Part shown: positions 7,425-16,301 of the stretch, piece after piece
How positions within the stretch are numbered: the first letter of the stretch is position 1
Layout of the letters: every line of letters starts with the position of its first letter
Assembly (NCBI GenBank): GCA_905203475.1
Contig: CAJKWD010000005.1
Location: 1 to 37,083 of the forward strand
Reading direction: 5' to 3'
Source: an uncultured Acholeplasmataceae bacterium
GTDB lineage: Bacteria; Bacillota_I; Bacilli_A; RF39; UBA660
DNA length: 37,083 nt
Made by a program: the position numbers and the translations under genes
The notes under the pieces: generated by a model
What the model saw: the letters and a program-made list of their open reading frames with translations, nothing else
Told to the model about the DNA's origin: nothing
The model's database searches: none

Positions 7425-9386
7425 ATGAAAAAATGGAAAAAAGTTGGAAAAATATTAGGAATCATTCTCATTGGTATGATTCTTGTTTATATTGGTATAT
7501 ATGCAGTTGCAAGATTAATGCCAAAATTACCGATTAATAGTGCGAATAGTTTTTATTTATACGATAAAAATGATGAATTGTTTAATGCTGGTAATCAAAA
7601 AGAATGGGTATCATTAGATGAAATATCACCCTATGTTATAGATGCGACATTATCCATCGAGGATAAGCATTTTTATAAACACCAGGGTTTTGATTTTTTA
7701 CGTATTCTAAAAGCGCTATACATTAACTTTACAAGCGGAAAAACAAAACAAGGAGCATCTACTATTACCCAACAATATGCGAAAAACTTATTTTTAGACT
7801 TTGATAAGACATGGAGTCGTAAAATTGATGAAGCATGGCTTACTATTCGTTTAGAAGCACATTATAGTAAAGATAAAATACTAGAAGGATATTTAAATAC
7901 AATTAACTATGGAGGTGTCTTTGGAATTGAAAATGCCAGTCAATATTACTTCAATAAAAAAGCCAAAGATCTAACTTTAGCAGAAGCTTCTATTTTAGCA
8001 GGTATTCCGAAAGATCCAACACACTATTCTCCTATTTCTAATGAATTAGCCGCTAAGGACAGGCAAAAGATGATATTAACGCTAATGGAAAAAAATGGAT
8101 ACATTACAGAAGCCCAAAAAGAAAAAGCCTTTCAAAAAGAACTAACCTATGTAGGTGGAGAAAATGAGCATAACTTATCTACTTTAATGTATTACCAAGA
8201 TGCCGTTATTCAAGAATTAAAATCCATTAAAACAATTCCTACTTCTTTTCTAAAAACAGGAGGCTTAAAAATATATACCAATCTAGATCCTACTATTCAA
8301 AAAAATATGGAAAATAGTATGAATGAAGACTTAAAAGAAAATCCTGATTTAGAAGTTGCCAGTGTAGTCATGGAACCTAAAACAGGTAAAATCCTTGCTA
8401 CTACGGGAGGAAGAGATTATAAAAAAAGTCAATATAATCGGGCCACAAGTGCGAAAAGACAGGTAGGTTCTAGTATTAAACCATTTCTTTATTATGAAGC
8501 TTTAGAAAATGGATTTACTCCATCGACTACTTTTAAAAGTGAAAAAACAACCTTTACATTTCAAAGTCATTCTACATATAGTCCTGAAAACTATAATAAA
8601 AATTATCCAAATAAACAAATTAGTATGGCTGCAGCACTTGCCTATTCTGATAATATTTATGCTGTCAAAACACATCTATTTTTAGGAGAAGATAGCTTAG
8701 TAAATATTGCCAAAAGAGTTGGTATTCAACAAACATTAAAACCAATCCCATCACTTGCTCTTGGTACCATTGAAATTAATTTACTAGATATGATGGAAGG
8801 TTATAATACACTTGCTAGTGGTGGTGATAAATTAAAACCGTATTTTATAAGAAAAGTAACTGATAAAGATGGGAACGTATTATATTCTTATAAACCAGAA
8901 GCTGAAAATGTACTAAATCGTAGTATTGTATTTATTTTAAATGAAATGCTAACAAATTCTTATGCTAGTGAATTCATTGACTATAACTACCCTACTTGTA
9001 TTAATATTGCTCCTAAAATCACAAAGAAATATGCCATTAAAACTGGAACAACCAATACTGATCACTTGATATTTGGCTATAATCAAGAATTATTAATGGG
9101 AATATGGGCTGGATATGATGATAACCGAGAGAGTGATGTGAAAGATGGAAATTTAATTAAAAATATGTGGGTAGATACCATGGAAGCTTCGTTAAAGGAT
9201 TTAAAAGGAGATGGATGGTATGAAATACCTAGTAATGTAGTTGGTGTCTTAGTAGATCCTATTAGTGGTAAACCAGCGAATGAAAATACAAAAAAGAAAA
9301 AAATGCTTTATTACTTAAAAGGGTCTGAACCATTTGAAGATTCAGAAGAACTAGATGATCTTATACCTACCATAAAAACAGAATAA
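7425..9386 (+). CDS. Class A penicillin-binding protein (GT51 plus transpeptidase)
   Basis: A bifunctional peptidoglycan synthase on the outer face of the membrane. One transmembrane helix (about 8-30) precedes the GT51 glycosyltransferase domain, with catalytic Glu in SIEDKHF (E79) and STITQQ (112-117). The transpeptidase domain has SxxK S349-S-I-K352, SDN (408-410) and KTG (539-541). SD AAGGAG fixes the start at ATG 7425; an ATG two codons earlier is only one base from the SD. The length of 653 residues is closer to the short PbpF/PbpG type than to PBP1. No terminator separates it from the next gene's promoter. Confidence 0.93.
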   Translation: MKKWKKVGKILGIILIGMILVYIGIYAVARLMPKLPINSANSFYLYDKNDELFNAGNQKEWVSLDEISPYVIDATLSIEDKHFYKHQGFDFLRILKALYINFTSGKTKQGASTITQQYAKNLFLDFDKTWSRKIDEAWLTIRLEAHYSKDKILEGYLNTINYGGVFGIENASQYYFNKKAKDLTLAEASILAGIPKDPTHYSPISNELAAKDRQKMILTLMEKNGYITEAQKEKAFQKELTYVGGENEHNLSTLMYYQDAVIQELKSIKTIPTSFLKTGGLKIYTNLDPTIQKNMENSMNEDLKENPDLEVASVVMEPKTGKILATTGGRDYKKSQYNRATSAKRQVGSSIKPFLYYEALENGFTPSTTFKSEKTTFTFQSHSTYSPENYNKNYPNKQISMAAALAYSDNIYAVKTHLFLGEDSLVNIAKRVGIQQTLKPIPSLALGTIEINLLDMMEGYNTLASGGDKLKPYFIRKVTDKDGNVLYSYKPEAENVLNRSIVFILNEMLTNSYASEFIDYNYPTCINIAPKITKKYAIKTGTTNTDHLIFGYNQELLMGIWAGYDDNRESDVKDGNLIKNMWVDTMEASLKDLKGDGWYEIPSNVVGVLVDPISGKPANENTKKKKMLYYLKGSEPFEDSEELDDLIPTIKTE

Positions 9387-9390
9387 ATTG

Positions 9391-9399
9391 TGATATAAT
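9391..9399 (+). promoter_or_regulatory. Promoter of the 9417 gene
   Basis: TGA-TATAAT (9391-9399). The predicted +1 at 9406 is the first G of the SD GGTGA (9406-9410). The leader is 11 nt. Confidence 0.65.
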
Positions 9400-9416
9400 A
9401 TAGTTGGTGAAATACT

Positions 9417-10343
9417 ATGAATGATAGTTTAAAACAATATTTACAAGAATATGCAGAAGAGCAAAGTAAATACATTCAATTAGTAAATGAAATGATCAAG
9501 ATAAATCAACCACAATTATTGAATCAATATCCAGAAATTACAAACCATGTTCCAAAATATCTTTTTCACGGAAGTACAAAAGCTTTTTTAGATATCAAGC
9601 CAAATGAAAGTACACAAAAAGGAAATTATGTTTATGCGACAGACAATCCTCTTCGTGCAATTCATTTTGCTCTCTTTCATGACTCTGCAAGAATATCTTG
9701 TAATATTTATGATGGTTTTGATCAAGAACAAAATTATCAATTTCATATCAATATTAATGAGAAACAAAAAGGTTCTTTCCAAGAAGTTTTAAATCAAAAG
9801 TATGTATATCTATATGTTGTTGATGGAAAACAATTTATAAGACCACATGGAGAAATCTACCACCATAGTGAATTCATATCAAAAGAAGAGGGAAAAAGTA
9901 TTGCTCCATCTAATATTGTAGCAATCGATGTAAAAAAGTATTTTGAAGATTTAAAACACCAAGGGAAAATATCTTATAATCCCTATACACCAGAAAAAGA
10001 TTATAAAACAATCTTAGACCTTTTTACAGGTGCTTACTTGTTTAATTTAGGAACAGAAAGAGTGCAAAAGAATATGACAGAGTTCCAAAAACAATTACAA
10101 CAATATTTAATAGATAAATTCCCTGACAAAATAACTTTTGCAAACAATATTAAACAAAAAATAGACGAGATTTACAGTTGGGCAATGACACAAGATGGAC
10201 TGACTCAAAAACAAAAAGAAGATTTAGCAATTACTAATGCTAGAAAATTTACAAGTTCCTTTTTCTACCATAAAAATGGGGAGAGAGTTTATGATTCCGA
10301 AATGATTCAACAATATGAAAATACAAAAAAAGAAAGTCGTTAA
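9417..10343 (+). CDS. Uncharacterised protein, possible ADP-ribosyltransferase fold
   Basis: I do not recognise a named family. The 308 residues contain YLFHGSTKAF (H51), then NYVYATDNPLRAIHFAL (Y73), then HHSEFISKEEG (E152) followed by IAPSNIVAIDV. An HG-containing first strand, a 'Y-A-T plus A..FA' second block and a late 'SEF.S' block are laid out like the H-Y-E core of ADP-ribosyltransferases and Tpt1-like phosphotransferases. The C-terminal third is helical and lysine-rich. It has no signal peptide. It is monocistronic, with its own compact promoter and a terminator shared with the convergent FkbM gene. The fold assignment is inference from motif order; substrate and activity are unknown. 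Confidence 0.45.
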   Translation: MNDSLKQYLQEYAEEQSKYIQLVNEMIKINQPQLLNQYPEITNHVPKYLFHGSTKAFLDIKPNESTQKGNYVYATDNPLRAIHFALFHDSARISCNIYDGFDQEQNYQFHININEKQKGSFQEVLNQKYVYLYVVDGKQFIRPHGEIYHHSEFISKEEGKSIAPSNIVAIDVKKYFEDLKHQGKISYNPYTPEKDYKTILDLFTGAYLFNLGTERVQKNMTEFQKQLQQYLIDKFPDKITFANNIKQKIDEIYSWAMTQDGLTQKQKEDLAITNARKFTSSFFYHKNGERVYDSEMIQQYENTKKESR

Positions 10344-10350
10344 GACTTTT
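10333..10350. terminator. Bidirectional terminator (9417 gene / FkbM gene)
   Basis: AAAGTC-GTTAA-GACTTT is flanked by A-rich and T-rich tracts. The stop TAA of the plus-strand gene sits in the loop, and the FkbM stop touches the other side (10351). Confidence 0.75.
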
Positions 10351-11277
10351 TTATATTGCAATCAATACAATTTCGGTTGGATAGACGCCTCCCCCATAAT
10401 TTCGAAGATAAAATTGATAACTAGAATCGATTTGTTCTATCATATTTGGTATCTCAAAAATATCTCTGACATTATGATAAACTGAAATTAATAATTTCGG
10501 GTGATCATTTTTTATGTGTTCTGTTGCCCCCCTTAGCGCTTTTTGTTCTCCCCCTTCAATATCCATTTTAAGTATTTTAATCTTTTCTTTTACTTCTTCA
10601 TCTAATGTTGTTTCCAATACTTCCACTTCTCCATAATCTACTGTTGTATTTGCTGAATGATCGACTTCACTTTTTCTAACATATGTAATTCCACTCTTAT
10701 CGGAAATAGAACGCTTCTTAGCTAGTATATTGGGATAACGGCTTGTATTCTCCCTTAGTTTTATGAGACTTTCTTCCGTGATATCAAATGCATAAATTTT
10801 CTTATAACTATTTTCTCCATAAGTATAGATATAATCTAGAATCGTATCCCCAGTATAAGCTCCTAAATCAACAACAATTTCATCTTCCTCTGGTTCTATT
10901 AAATCTAAATCAAAATAATGGCCATAATTCTTCTCAATAGAACGATTTAAATAATCAAAGTCATATTGATACCAATTACTCATAATTGCATATAACACCA
11001 GTTTAGAGCGATAATCTCCTAATTTAGAATACAAATGTACAAAGTCATCTAAATGATCTTTCAAAGAATCAGCAATTTCTTTCATATGACCAAAATCTTC
11101 TTTTCTCTCACTGAGTGTTCCCCAATAGGGAAACTTTACAAAATAATCTTCTAACGAATTTTTTAAGGTTTGATTTAACCTTTTATACTGATACACCATA
11201 TCTCCATAAATCTCTTCTTTTGTTTTCTTTTTTAAATGATTTACCAATTGTTTAAAACGACTATCAATATAATTCAT
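10351..11277 (-). CDS. FkbM-family SAM-dependent methyltransferase
   Basis: The catalytic domain (about 120-308) shows the SAM-binding motif DLGAYTGD (137-144), the acidic end of the second strand (D165 in YAFDI) and the FkbM signature KMDIEGGE (237-244). The helical N-terminal 120 residues have no obvious motif. FkbM enzymes make O-methyl groups on sugars or secondary metabolites; no sugar or polyketide genes lie nearby, so the substrate is unknown. ATG 11277 is chosen because GGAGGG precedes it; the frame from GTG 11289 overlaps that SD. It sits just downstream of the gltX terminator with a possible promoter at 11293-11298. Confidence 0.85.
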   Translation of the reverse strand: MNYIDSRFKQLVNHLKKKTKEEIYGDMVYQYKRLNQTLKNSLEDYFVKFPYWGTLSERKEDFGHMKEIADSLKDHLDDFVHLYSKLGDYRSKLVLYAIMSNWYQYDFDYLNRSIEKNYGHYFDLDLIEPEEDEIVVDLGAYTGDTILDYIYTYGENSYKKIYAFDITEESLIKLRENTSRYPNILAKKRSISDKSGITYVRKSEVDHSANTTVDYGEVEVLETTLDEEVKEKIKILKMDIEGGEQKALRGATEHIKNDHPKLLISVYHNVRDIFEIPNMIEQIDSSYQFYLRNYGGGVYPTEIVLIAI

Positions 11278-11292
11278 ATATCCCTCCACAGT

Positions 11293-11298
11293 AATATA
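11293..11298 (-). promoter_or_regulatory. -10 of the FkbM gene
   Basis: TATATT (11298..11293) is followed by five bases and then SD GGAGGG. It lies directly after the gltX terminator. Confidence 0.4.
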
Positions 11299-11304
11299 TG
11301 AATC

Positions 11305-11328
11305 AAAAAAGAAGAATATTTCTATTCT
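11305..11328 (-). terminator. gltX terminator
   Basis: On the minus strand AGAATA-GAAA-TATTCT has a GNRA tetraloop and is followed by TCTTTTTT. It overlaps the gltX stop (11322-11324). Confidence 0.85.
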
Positions 11329-12749
11329 CCTAATCTTTTTAATACAACATCTTTTCCAAGCAAATGAATTGTATTTGGAAGTTCTGGTCCATGCATAACA
11401 CCAGTTACTTGAATACGAATTGGCATAAATAGCATCTTTCCCTTCACATTTGCTTTTTCTTTTGTATGATTTATTGCTTCTTTGATATTTTCAACAGTCC
11501 AATCATCAATTGCTTCCATTTCTTCTTTAAACACCTTTAATGTATTTGGAATACTTTCATCTTTCATAAACTCAATACATTCTTCATTTAATTTCACTTT
11601 ATCGTGGAAAAACATCTCAGTCACATTGACAATCTCTTTTCCATAGCTAATATGATCTTTATAAAGTAATACTAGTTCTTTTACCCAATCTTCAGAATAC
11701 TTTCCTAAATCATAGGCTTCTTTTAAATGAGGAATGGTAATTTCAAATAATTTCTCATCATCTAACTTCTTTATATAATGAGCATTGACCCATTGTAATT
11801 TCTTCTCATCATAAATTGATGGTGATTTACTAATTCTCTTTGGATCAAACTCTTTGATTAATTCATCTAAAGTAAAAATCTCTTGATTAGAATTTGGAGA
11901 CCATCCTAAGAGCGCTAAATAGTTCACAATTGCTTCTGGTAAATAACCTTCATGATATAAATCCATGAAAGAAGCATCTCCATTACGTTTACTTAATTTT
12001 TGTCCATCACTACCAAGTACCATAGGTAAATGAATATAAGTAGGTCTTTCCCATCCAAAAGCATCATATAAAAGATTATATTTTGGTGTTGACATCACAT
12101 ATTCATTTCCACGTGCTACTACATTAATATGCATTAAATGATCATCTACAACATTGGCAAAATTATAAGTAGGATATCCATCTGATTTTAAAAGAATTTG
12201 ATCTTCTAAAATACGATTTTCAACACTAATCTTACCATATACCAAATCTTCATAAGTACTAACGCCTTCTTTAGGCATCTTCTGACGAATGACATATGGC
12301 ACTCCTGCTTTTAAATTTGCCTCAATCTCTTCTTTTGATAAATTTTTACAATGACCATCATATTGAAAGGCACGTTTTTCATCCTCTGCAATTTTACGTA
12401 ATTTATTTAATCTTTCTTCTGTACAAAAACAATAATAAGCTGCTCCCTTTTCTACTAATTCCTCTGCATATTTCTTATAAAGTGGTAAACGTTCACTTTG
12501 TACATATGGGCCATATTCTCCTCCATTATTTGGTCCTTCATCAAAATGAATTCCACATAACTCACAAGTATTATAAATAAAATCTACAGCCCCTTCTACT
12601 TTTCTCGTCTGGTCCGTATCTTCAATTCTTAAAATAAAATCTCCACCTTGATGTTTTACCATCAAATAACCAAAGATTGCACTTCTTAAATTCCCAATAT
12701 GCATAAATCCAGTTGGACTTGGAGCAAAGCGTGTTCTTAATTTATCCAT
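11322..12749 (-). CDS. gltX: Glutamyl-tRNA synthetase
   Basis: A class I synthetase charging tRNA-Glu (and in many Firmicutes also tRNA-Gln, for GatCAB). The 475 residues begin RTRFAPSPTGFMHIGN, with the HIGH motif at 17-20. The KMSKS motif appears as KLSKRNG, and CELCG and CFC supply candidate zinc ligands. Start ATG 12749 has SD GGTGA at 12760..12756. It is monocistronic: compact promoter upstream, terminator overlapping the stop. No T-box is present, unlike asnS. Confidence 0.97.
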   Translation of the reverse strand: MDKLRTRFAPSPTGFMHIGNLRSAIFGYLMVKHQGGDFILRIEDTDQTRKVEGAVDFIYNTCELCGIHFDEGPNNGGEYGPYVQSERLPLYKKYAEELVEKGAAYYCFCTEERLNKLRKIAEDEKRAFQYDGHCKNLSKEEIEANLKAGVPYVIRQKMPKEGVSTYEDLVYGKISVENRILEDQILLKSDGYPTYNFANVVDDHLMHINVVARGNEYVMSTPKYNLLYDAFGWERPTYIHLPMVLGSDGQKLSKRNGDASFMDLYHEGYLPEAIVNYLALLGWSPNSNQEIFTLDELIKEFDPKRISKSPSIYDEKKLQWVNAHYIKKLDDEKLFEITIPHLKEAYDLGKYSEDWVKELVLLYKDHISYGKEIVNVTEMFFHDKVKLNEECIEFMKDESIPNTLKVFKEEMEAIDDWTVENIKEAINHTKEKANVKGKMLFMPIRIQVTGVMHGPELPNTIHLLGKDVVLKRLGE

Positions 12750-12766
12750 TTTTCATCACCAGCTAT

Positions 12767-12775
12767 ATTTTATCA
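12767..12775 (-). promoter_or_regulatory. gltX promoter
   Basis: TGA-TAAAAT (12775..12767). The predicted +1 at 12760 is the first G of the SD GGTGA, giving an 11-nt leader. Confidence 0.65.
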
Positions 12776-12795
12776 CAGAAAACATATTTTACCAA

Positions 12796-12823
12796 TAAAA
12801 AACAAGGAACTTTAACTCCTTGT
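12796..12823 (-). terminator. Terminator of the 12812 gene
   Basis: On the minus strand ACAAGGA-GTTAAAGT-TCCTTGT is followed by TTTTT. The stop TAA (12814..12812) lies in the loop. Confidence 0.88.
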
Positions 12824-13360
12824 CTTACTACTTTCCATCTCTACACTTTCAGAATTCATAGCAAGTGCATTTTTAAATTCATTCATTTTTGCTTCATTTC
12901 CTGTATAAAAGATATTCGTAAGTAGATCAATACCTTCCATACCAAGCATATTGAAATGATCATATTTATGTTCATTTTTCTCTAAAGTCGTATTACCAAC
13001 TAATACAGTTGCTAGTGTATCTGCATATAAAGTCATATAAGGTGCCATCTCATGATCTCTCACTGGGCAAATAGATGTTAGTGTTAATTGTACCAAATCG
13101 TGTTGTAAATCAAAGTTATCACTCTCAGGATTGGTTTTTAAACTACTCGGTACCTTAAAAACATGTTTTGCCTCATCATAAGCGACTTCATCTTTCTCGT
13201 TGTAATCATATGTCAATGTGGTAATAAAATCTCTCATTGCTTCGATACGATCGTTTTTTTGTTCTTGCGTAAATTCATCTGGTAAAAGTTTTCCTACTCC
13301 TGGCTTTAATCTTTTATCAAATACTTCAACAATCGAATCTTGATAATTTACTGTCTCCAT
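12812..13360 (-). CDS. Hypothetical protein, 182 aa
   Basis: Not recognised. It is soluble and acidic, with no signal peptide or transmembrane segment. The middle contains LTSICPVRDHEMAPYMTLYAD followed by TLATVLVGN, and the C-terminus is helical (GMEGIDLLTNIFYTGNEAKMNEF). Start ATG 13360 follows SD AGGTGA (13370..13365) and the compact promoter TGA-TATAAT. It is a single-gene transcription unit between gltX and the 13537 gene. The well-formed promoter, SD and terminator make it a real gene. Confidence 0.8.
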   Translation of the reverse strand: METVNYQDSIVEVFDKRLKPGVGKLLPDEFTQEQKNDRIEAMRDFITTLTYDYNEKDEVAYDEAKHVFKVPSSLKTNPESDNFDLQHDLVQLTLTSICPVRDHEMAPYMTLYADTLATVLVGNTTLEKNEHKYDHFNMLGMEGIDLLTNIFYTGNEAKMNEFKNALAMNSESVEMESSKTRS

Positions 13361-13378
13361 ATAATCACCTTAAATCTT

Positions 13379-13387
13379 ATTATATCA
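13379..13387 (-). promoter_or_regulatory. Promoter of the 12812 gene
   Basis: TGA-TATAAT (13387..13379). The SD AGGTGA begins eight bases later, giving a leader of about 11-12 nt. Confidence 0.65.
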
Positions 13388-13489
13388 TGTTCAGAAATTT
13401 GTGCAATGATTTTTTGAAATTTTTCGTGTAATTTCTATTTTCTGATTTCAAACTCTAACTATTATTTTATATTATTCTTTATAAAAATT

Positions 13490-13523
13490 AAAAAGATTAT
13501 TAACTTATCATTTAAGTTAATAA
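13490..13523 (-). terminator. Terminator after the 13537 gene
   Basis: TTATTAACTTA (13497-13507), TCATT loop, TAAGTTAATAA (13513-13523) is a perfect 11-bp stem. On the minus strand it is followed by ATCTTTTTAATTTTT. It probably ends the clpC transcript as well. Confidence 0.75.
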
Positions 13524-13536
13524 CCTTAAAATGTAT

Positions 13537-13851
13537 TTACTTTCTACAATTCTGATTCTTTTCCTTTAAATCAATAAAAGCAATTGTTTTAAACTGGCCA
13601 TCTATATTTTCATATATGATCCCAGCTTCACTACCACAAAGTGACATCTCACTTTCTAAGACTTCTAATGGTCCATGATACTCTTTACCAGATATTGGAT
13701 ATTCGATAAAGTAAATATAATCATCATTCGCAAAGTATGAAGTAATATGATTATTTTTAGATAATAGCATAACATATTGATATGTTGTTAAATATTTAGA
13801 ATCATATTCAGATAACCCATTTTTTAAATAATTTTCAAATACATCTCTCAT
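13537..13851 (-). CDS. Hypothetical protein, 104 aa
   Basis: Not recognised. It is a small alpha/beta protein; a helical N-terminus (MRDVFENYLKNGLSEYDSKY) is followed by strand-like segments (DDYIYFIEYPISG, AGIIYENIDGQFKTIAFIDL). No membrane segment. SD AGGAGAG precedes ATG 13851. It follows clpC by 52 bases with no terminator between, so it is probably the last gene of the clpC transcript. A role linked to ClpC is only suggested by position. Confidence 0.7.
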   Translation of the reverse strand: MRDVFENYLKNGLSEYDSKYLTTYQYVMLLSKNNHITSYFANDDYIYFIEYPISGKEYHGPLEVLESEMSLCGSEAGIIYENIDGQFKTIAFIDLKEKNQNCRK

Positions 13852-13903
13852 AATACTCTCCTACTATCTACACATCTATCAACTATAAAATGATTCTCTT
13901 ATC

Positions 13904-16204
13904 TTAAATTTTTAATGTGATTTCTGTCTTCTCATTTAAAATCTCATCGATAATTTGATTTTCACATAAATCATTTACAATTTTCTCTAATCTTCTAGCT
14001 CCATACTCTTCATACTCTGATTTCTTTAGAATCTGATCTTCTAAATCATCTGTAAAATCAATTTGAATATTTTGCTTTTGATATTTTTCTTTTAAATTTT
14101 GTAGTTGTTTCTTGATTAATGTTCTCATCACTTCTTCACTTAATGGTTGAAATAAGATAACATCATCGATACGATTTAAAAATGGCATCTGAAAATACTC
14201 TTTTAAACGGGTCTGTATCGTTTGTTTTGTCTCACCATGAAATCCTACATGGGTTTCGTGAAAACCAATGTTAGAGGTCATTAAAATCATCGTATGGTCA
14301 AATCGAATCACTCGTCCACGTGAATCTTTAATCTGATGATCTTCTAAAATTTGTAAAAACAGATTTAATACATCTGGATGTGCTTTTTCAATCTCGTCTA
14401 AAATCAATACAGAATGAGGATGATTACGAATCTCTTCAAAGACATTCTTCTGATCTTGATAACCCACATATCCAGGAGGAGCACCCACTAACTTAGAAAC
14501 ACTATGTGATTCACTATACTCACTCATATCTAACTTTATAACATTCTCTTTACCAACTAACAATTCTCCAAACGTACGTGCTAAACAAGTTTTTCCAACT
14601 CCAGTAGAACCACAAAACAAAATAGAATATGACTTCTTATTCTCTGCAAACCCTAACTTAATCTTCTTCGCAATATGAATCAATGATTGAATTGCTTCTT
14701 CTTCCCCTAAAATACGATTGGATAATGTACTTTCAATATGTTCAATCATCTTCTTATTTTCCTTTAAAATCTCATACACTGGAATCTTCGTTTTATGGTG
14801 GATAACTTCCGCCAAATCTTCTTTGGTCACAGTCTTTTTCTCTTTTTTATAAAGAGATAACTCTAATGTATTCAACGCATTCATAACCTCATTCTCTTTT
14901 GACTTCAACTTCGATGCTTTCTTAAAATCCTGACTCACAATTGCTTCTTTTTTCTCATCGATAATCTTTTGTAACCTCTTATGCATTTCATTGTATTTCT
15001 TCAACTCTTTACTCTCTTTTAACTTCACTCTAGCACATACTTCATCCAAAATATCAATCGACTTATCTGGTTCATATCTATCATAGATATATTCTCTCGA
15101 TAAATTTACGATATCTCTAATACATGTATCAGGTAAGGTAACACAGTGGTATTTCTCATATATTGGTTTAATTTTTGTTAAGATATGGATTGTTTCTTCC
15201 ACACTTGGTTCTTCAACATATACTTTTTGAAATCTTCTCTCTAGGGCGCTATCACTTTCGATAAACTTCTTGTATTCTTCCATGGTTGTCGCCCCAATTA
15301 AATGAAGTGTTCCCCGTGCTAAAGCAGGTTTTAATATATTAGAAGCATCAATCGCACCTTCAGCTCCACCTGCTCCTACTAGGGTATGAATCTCATCGAT
15401 AAATAAAATGATATCATCATTTTCTTCAATCTCTTTTAAAATCTTACGCATTCTCTCTTCAAATTCTCCACGATACTTTGTTCCTGCTACTAAAGTAGCC
15501 ATATCAACACTAATAATTCGTTTGTTTTTTAAAGAAATAGGAACTTCTCCTCTGACAATACGACTACTGAGTTCTTCTACAATCGCCGTTTTTCCTACTC
15601 CAGCAAGCCCTACTAAAATAGGATTATTTTTCTTCTTTCTCATCAGAATCTCCATCACTCTACGAATCTCTTGTTCTCTTCCAATCACAGGATCTAATTG
15701 CTTATTCTCGGCTTTTTTATTTAAATCGATACCAAATTCTTCTAATAGTAATTTTTTATGGCTACTCTTCTTATGCGTTTGATTTAATTTATAAGAAAAC
15801 TCTTGATATAAATCATCAATATCGACATCCATACCAATTAAAATACGAATTGCAACCCCTTCTCCTTCTTCTAATAAACTAGAAAATAAGTGTTCCACTG
15901 TTACAATTCCCTGATTATTTTCTTTACTATCTACAACTGCTTGTTCTAAAACACGCTTTAAAAGTGGTGTATATAAGAACCACGCACTTTCTTTGCTACC
16001 AACCCCTACTACTTTTATAATCTCTTCTTTTACATTTTCATAAGTAACTTGATAACTCTTTAATTTTTCACTAATTATATTTTTATCATGTAATATAGCC
16101 AGTAAAAGATGTTCACTACCAACATAAGGATGTCTTAAATTTTTCATTTCAGCTTTGGCTTGTACTAGTATTTTTCTTGTATCTTCTTCAAAATTTCCAA
16201 ACAT
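13904..16204 (-). CDS. clpC: ATP-dependent Clp protease ATP-binding subunit ClpC
   Basis: An AAA+ unfoldase that feeds proteins to ClpP. The 766 residues have the Clp N-domain (1-140), first Walker A GLAGVGKT (199-206) and Walker B (266-273), a UVR-like segment (about 420-440), and a second Walker A GSTGVGKT (532-539) with LILDEIEKAH (600-609). The ClpP-docking VGF loop is present (653-655). Start ATG 16204 follows AAAGGAGATTCT; upstream codons overlap the SD. Unlike the usual ctsR-mcsA-mcsB-clpC operon, its upstream neighbour is a 71-aa helical gene. No clear CtsR or CIRCE site is visible. Confidence 0.92.
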   Translation of the reverse strand: MFGNFEEDTRKILVQAKAEMKNLRHPYVGSEHLLLAILHDKNIISEKLKSYQVTYENVKEEIIKVVGVGSKESAWFLYTPLLKRVLEQAVVDSKENNQGIVTVEHLFSSLLEEGEGVAIRILIGMDVDIDDLYQEFSYKLNQTHKKSSHKKLLLEEFGIDLNKKAENKQLDPVIGREQEIRRVMEILMRKKKNNPILVGLAGVGKTAIVEELSSRIVRGEVPISLKNKRIISVDMATLVAGTKYRGEFEERMRKILKEIEENDDIILFIDEIHTLVGAGGAEGAIDASNILKPALARGTLHLIGATTMEEYKKFIESDSALERRFQKVYVEEPSVEETIHILTKIKPIYEKYHCVTLPDTCIRDIVNLSREYIYDRYEPDKSIDILDEVCARVKLKESKELKKYNEMHKRLQKIIDEKKEAIVSQDFKKASKLKSKENEVMNALNTLELSLYKKEKKTVTKEDLAEVIHHKTKIPVYEILKENKKMIEHIESTLSNRILGEEEAIQSLIHIAKKIKLGFAENKKSYSILFCGSTGVGKTCLARTFGELLVGKENVIKLDMSEYSESHSVSKLVGAPPGYVGYQDQKNVFEEIRNHPHSVLILDEIEKAHPDVLNLFLQILEDHQIKDSRGRVIRFDHTMILMTSNIGFHETHVGFHGETKQTIQTRLKEYFQMPFLNRIDDVILFQPLSEEVMRTLIKKQLQNLKEKYQKQNIQIDFTDDLEDQILKKSEYEEYGARRLEKIVNDLCENQIIDEILNEKTEITLKI

Positions 16205-16301
16205 AGAATCTCCTTTCACATCCATTCTATGTCTATGATGGAAAATATTTTGTCTTTTTAAACCAAAACTTTAAAAAAGTGAACTTCTTTTATCGACACA
16301 T

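Noticed and set aside
12816..13536. CRISPR, tRNA or mobile-element signals in gene-poor stretches
   Set aside because: No repeated units with spacers, no cloverleaf, no transposase fragments and no long terminal repeats were seen anywhere in the window.
15408..15782. 124-codon plus-strand frame within clpC, and other long frames opposite real genes (e.g. 31552-32169)
   Set aside because: They are antisense to strongly conserved genes, lack an SD and have no recognisable protein pattern.
16245..16266. Possible CtsR heptad repeat upstream of clpC
   Set aside because: Only one heptad (TTTGTCT) is near the consensus; the second does not match at the required 3-base spacing. No CIRCE (TTAGCACTC) either.
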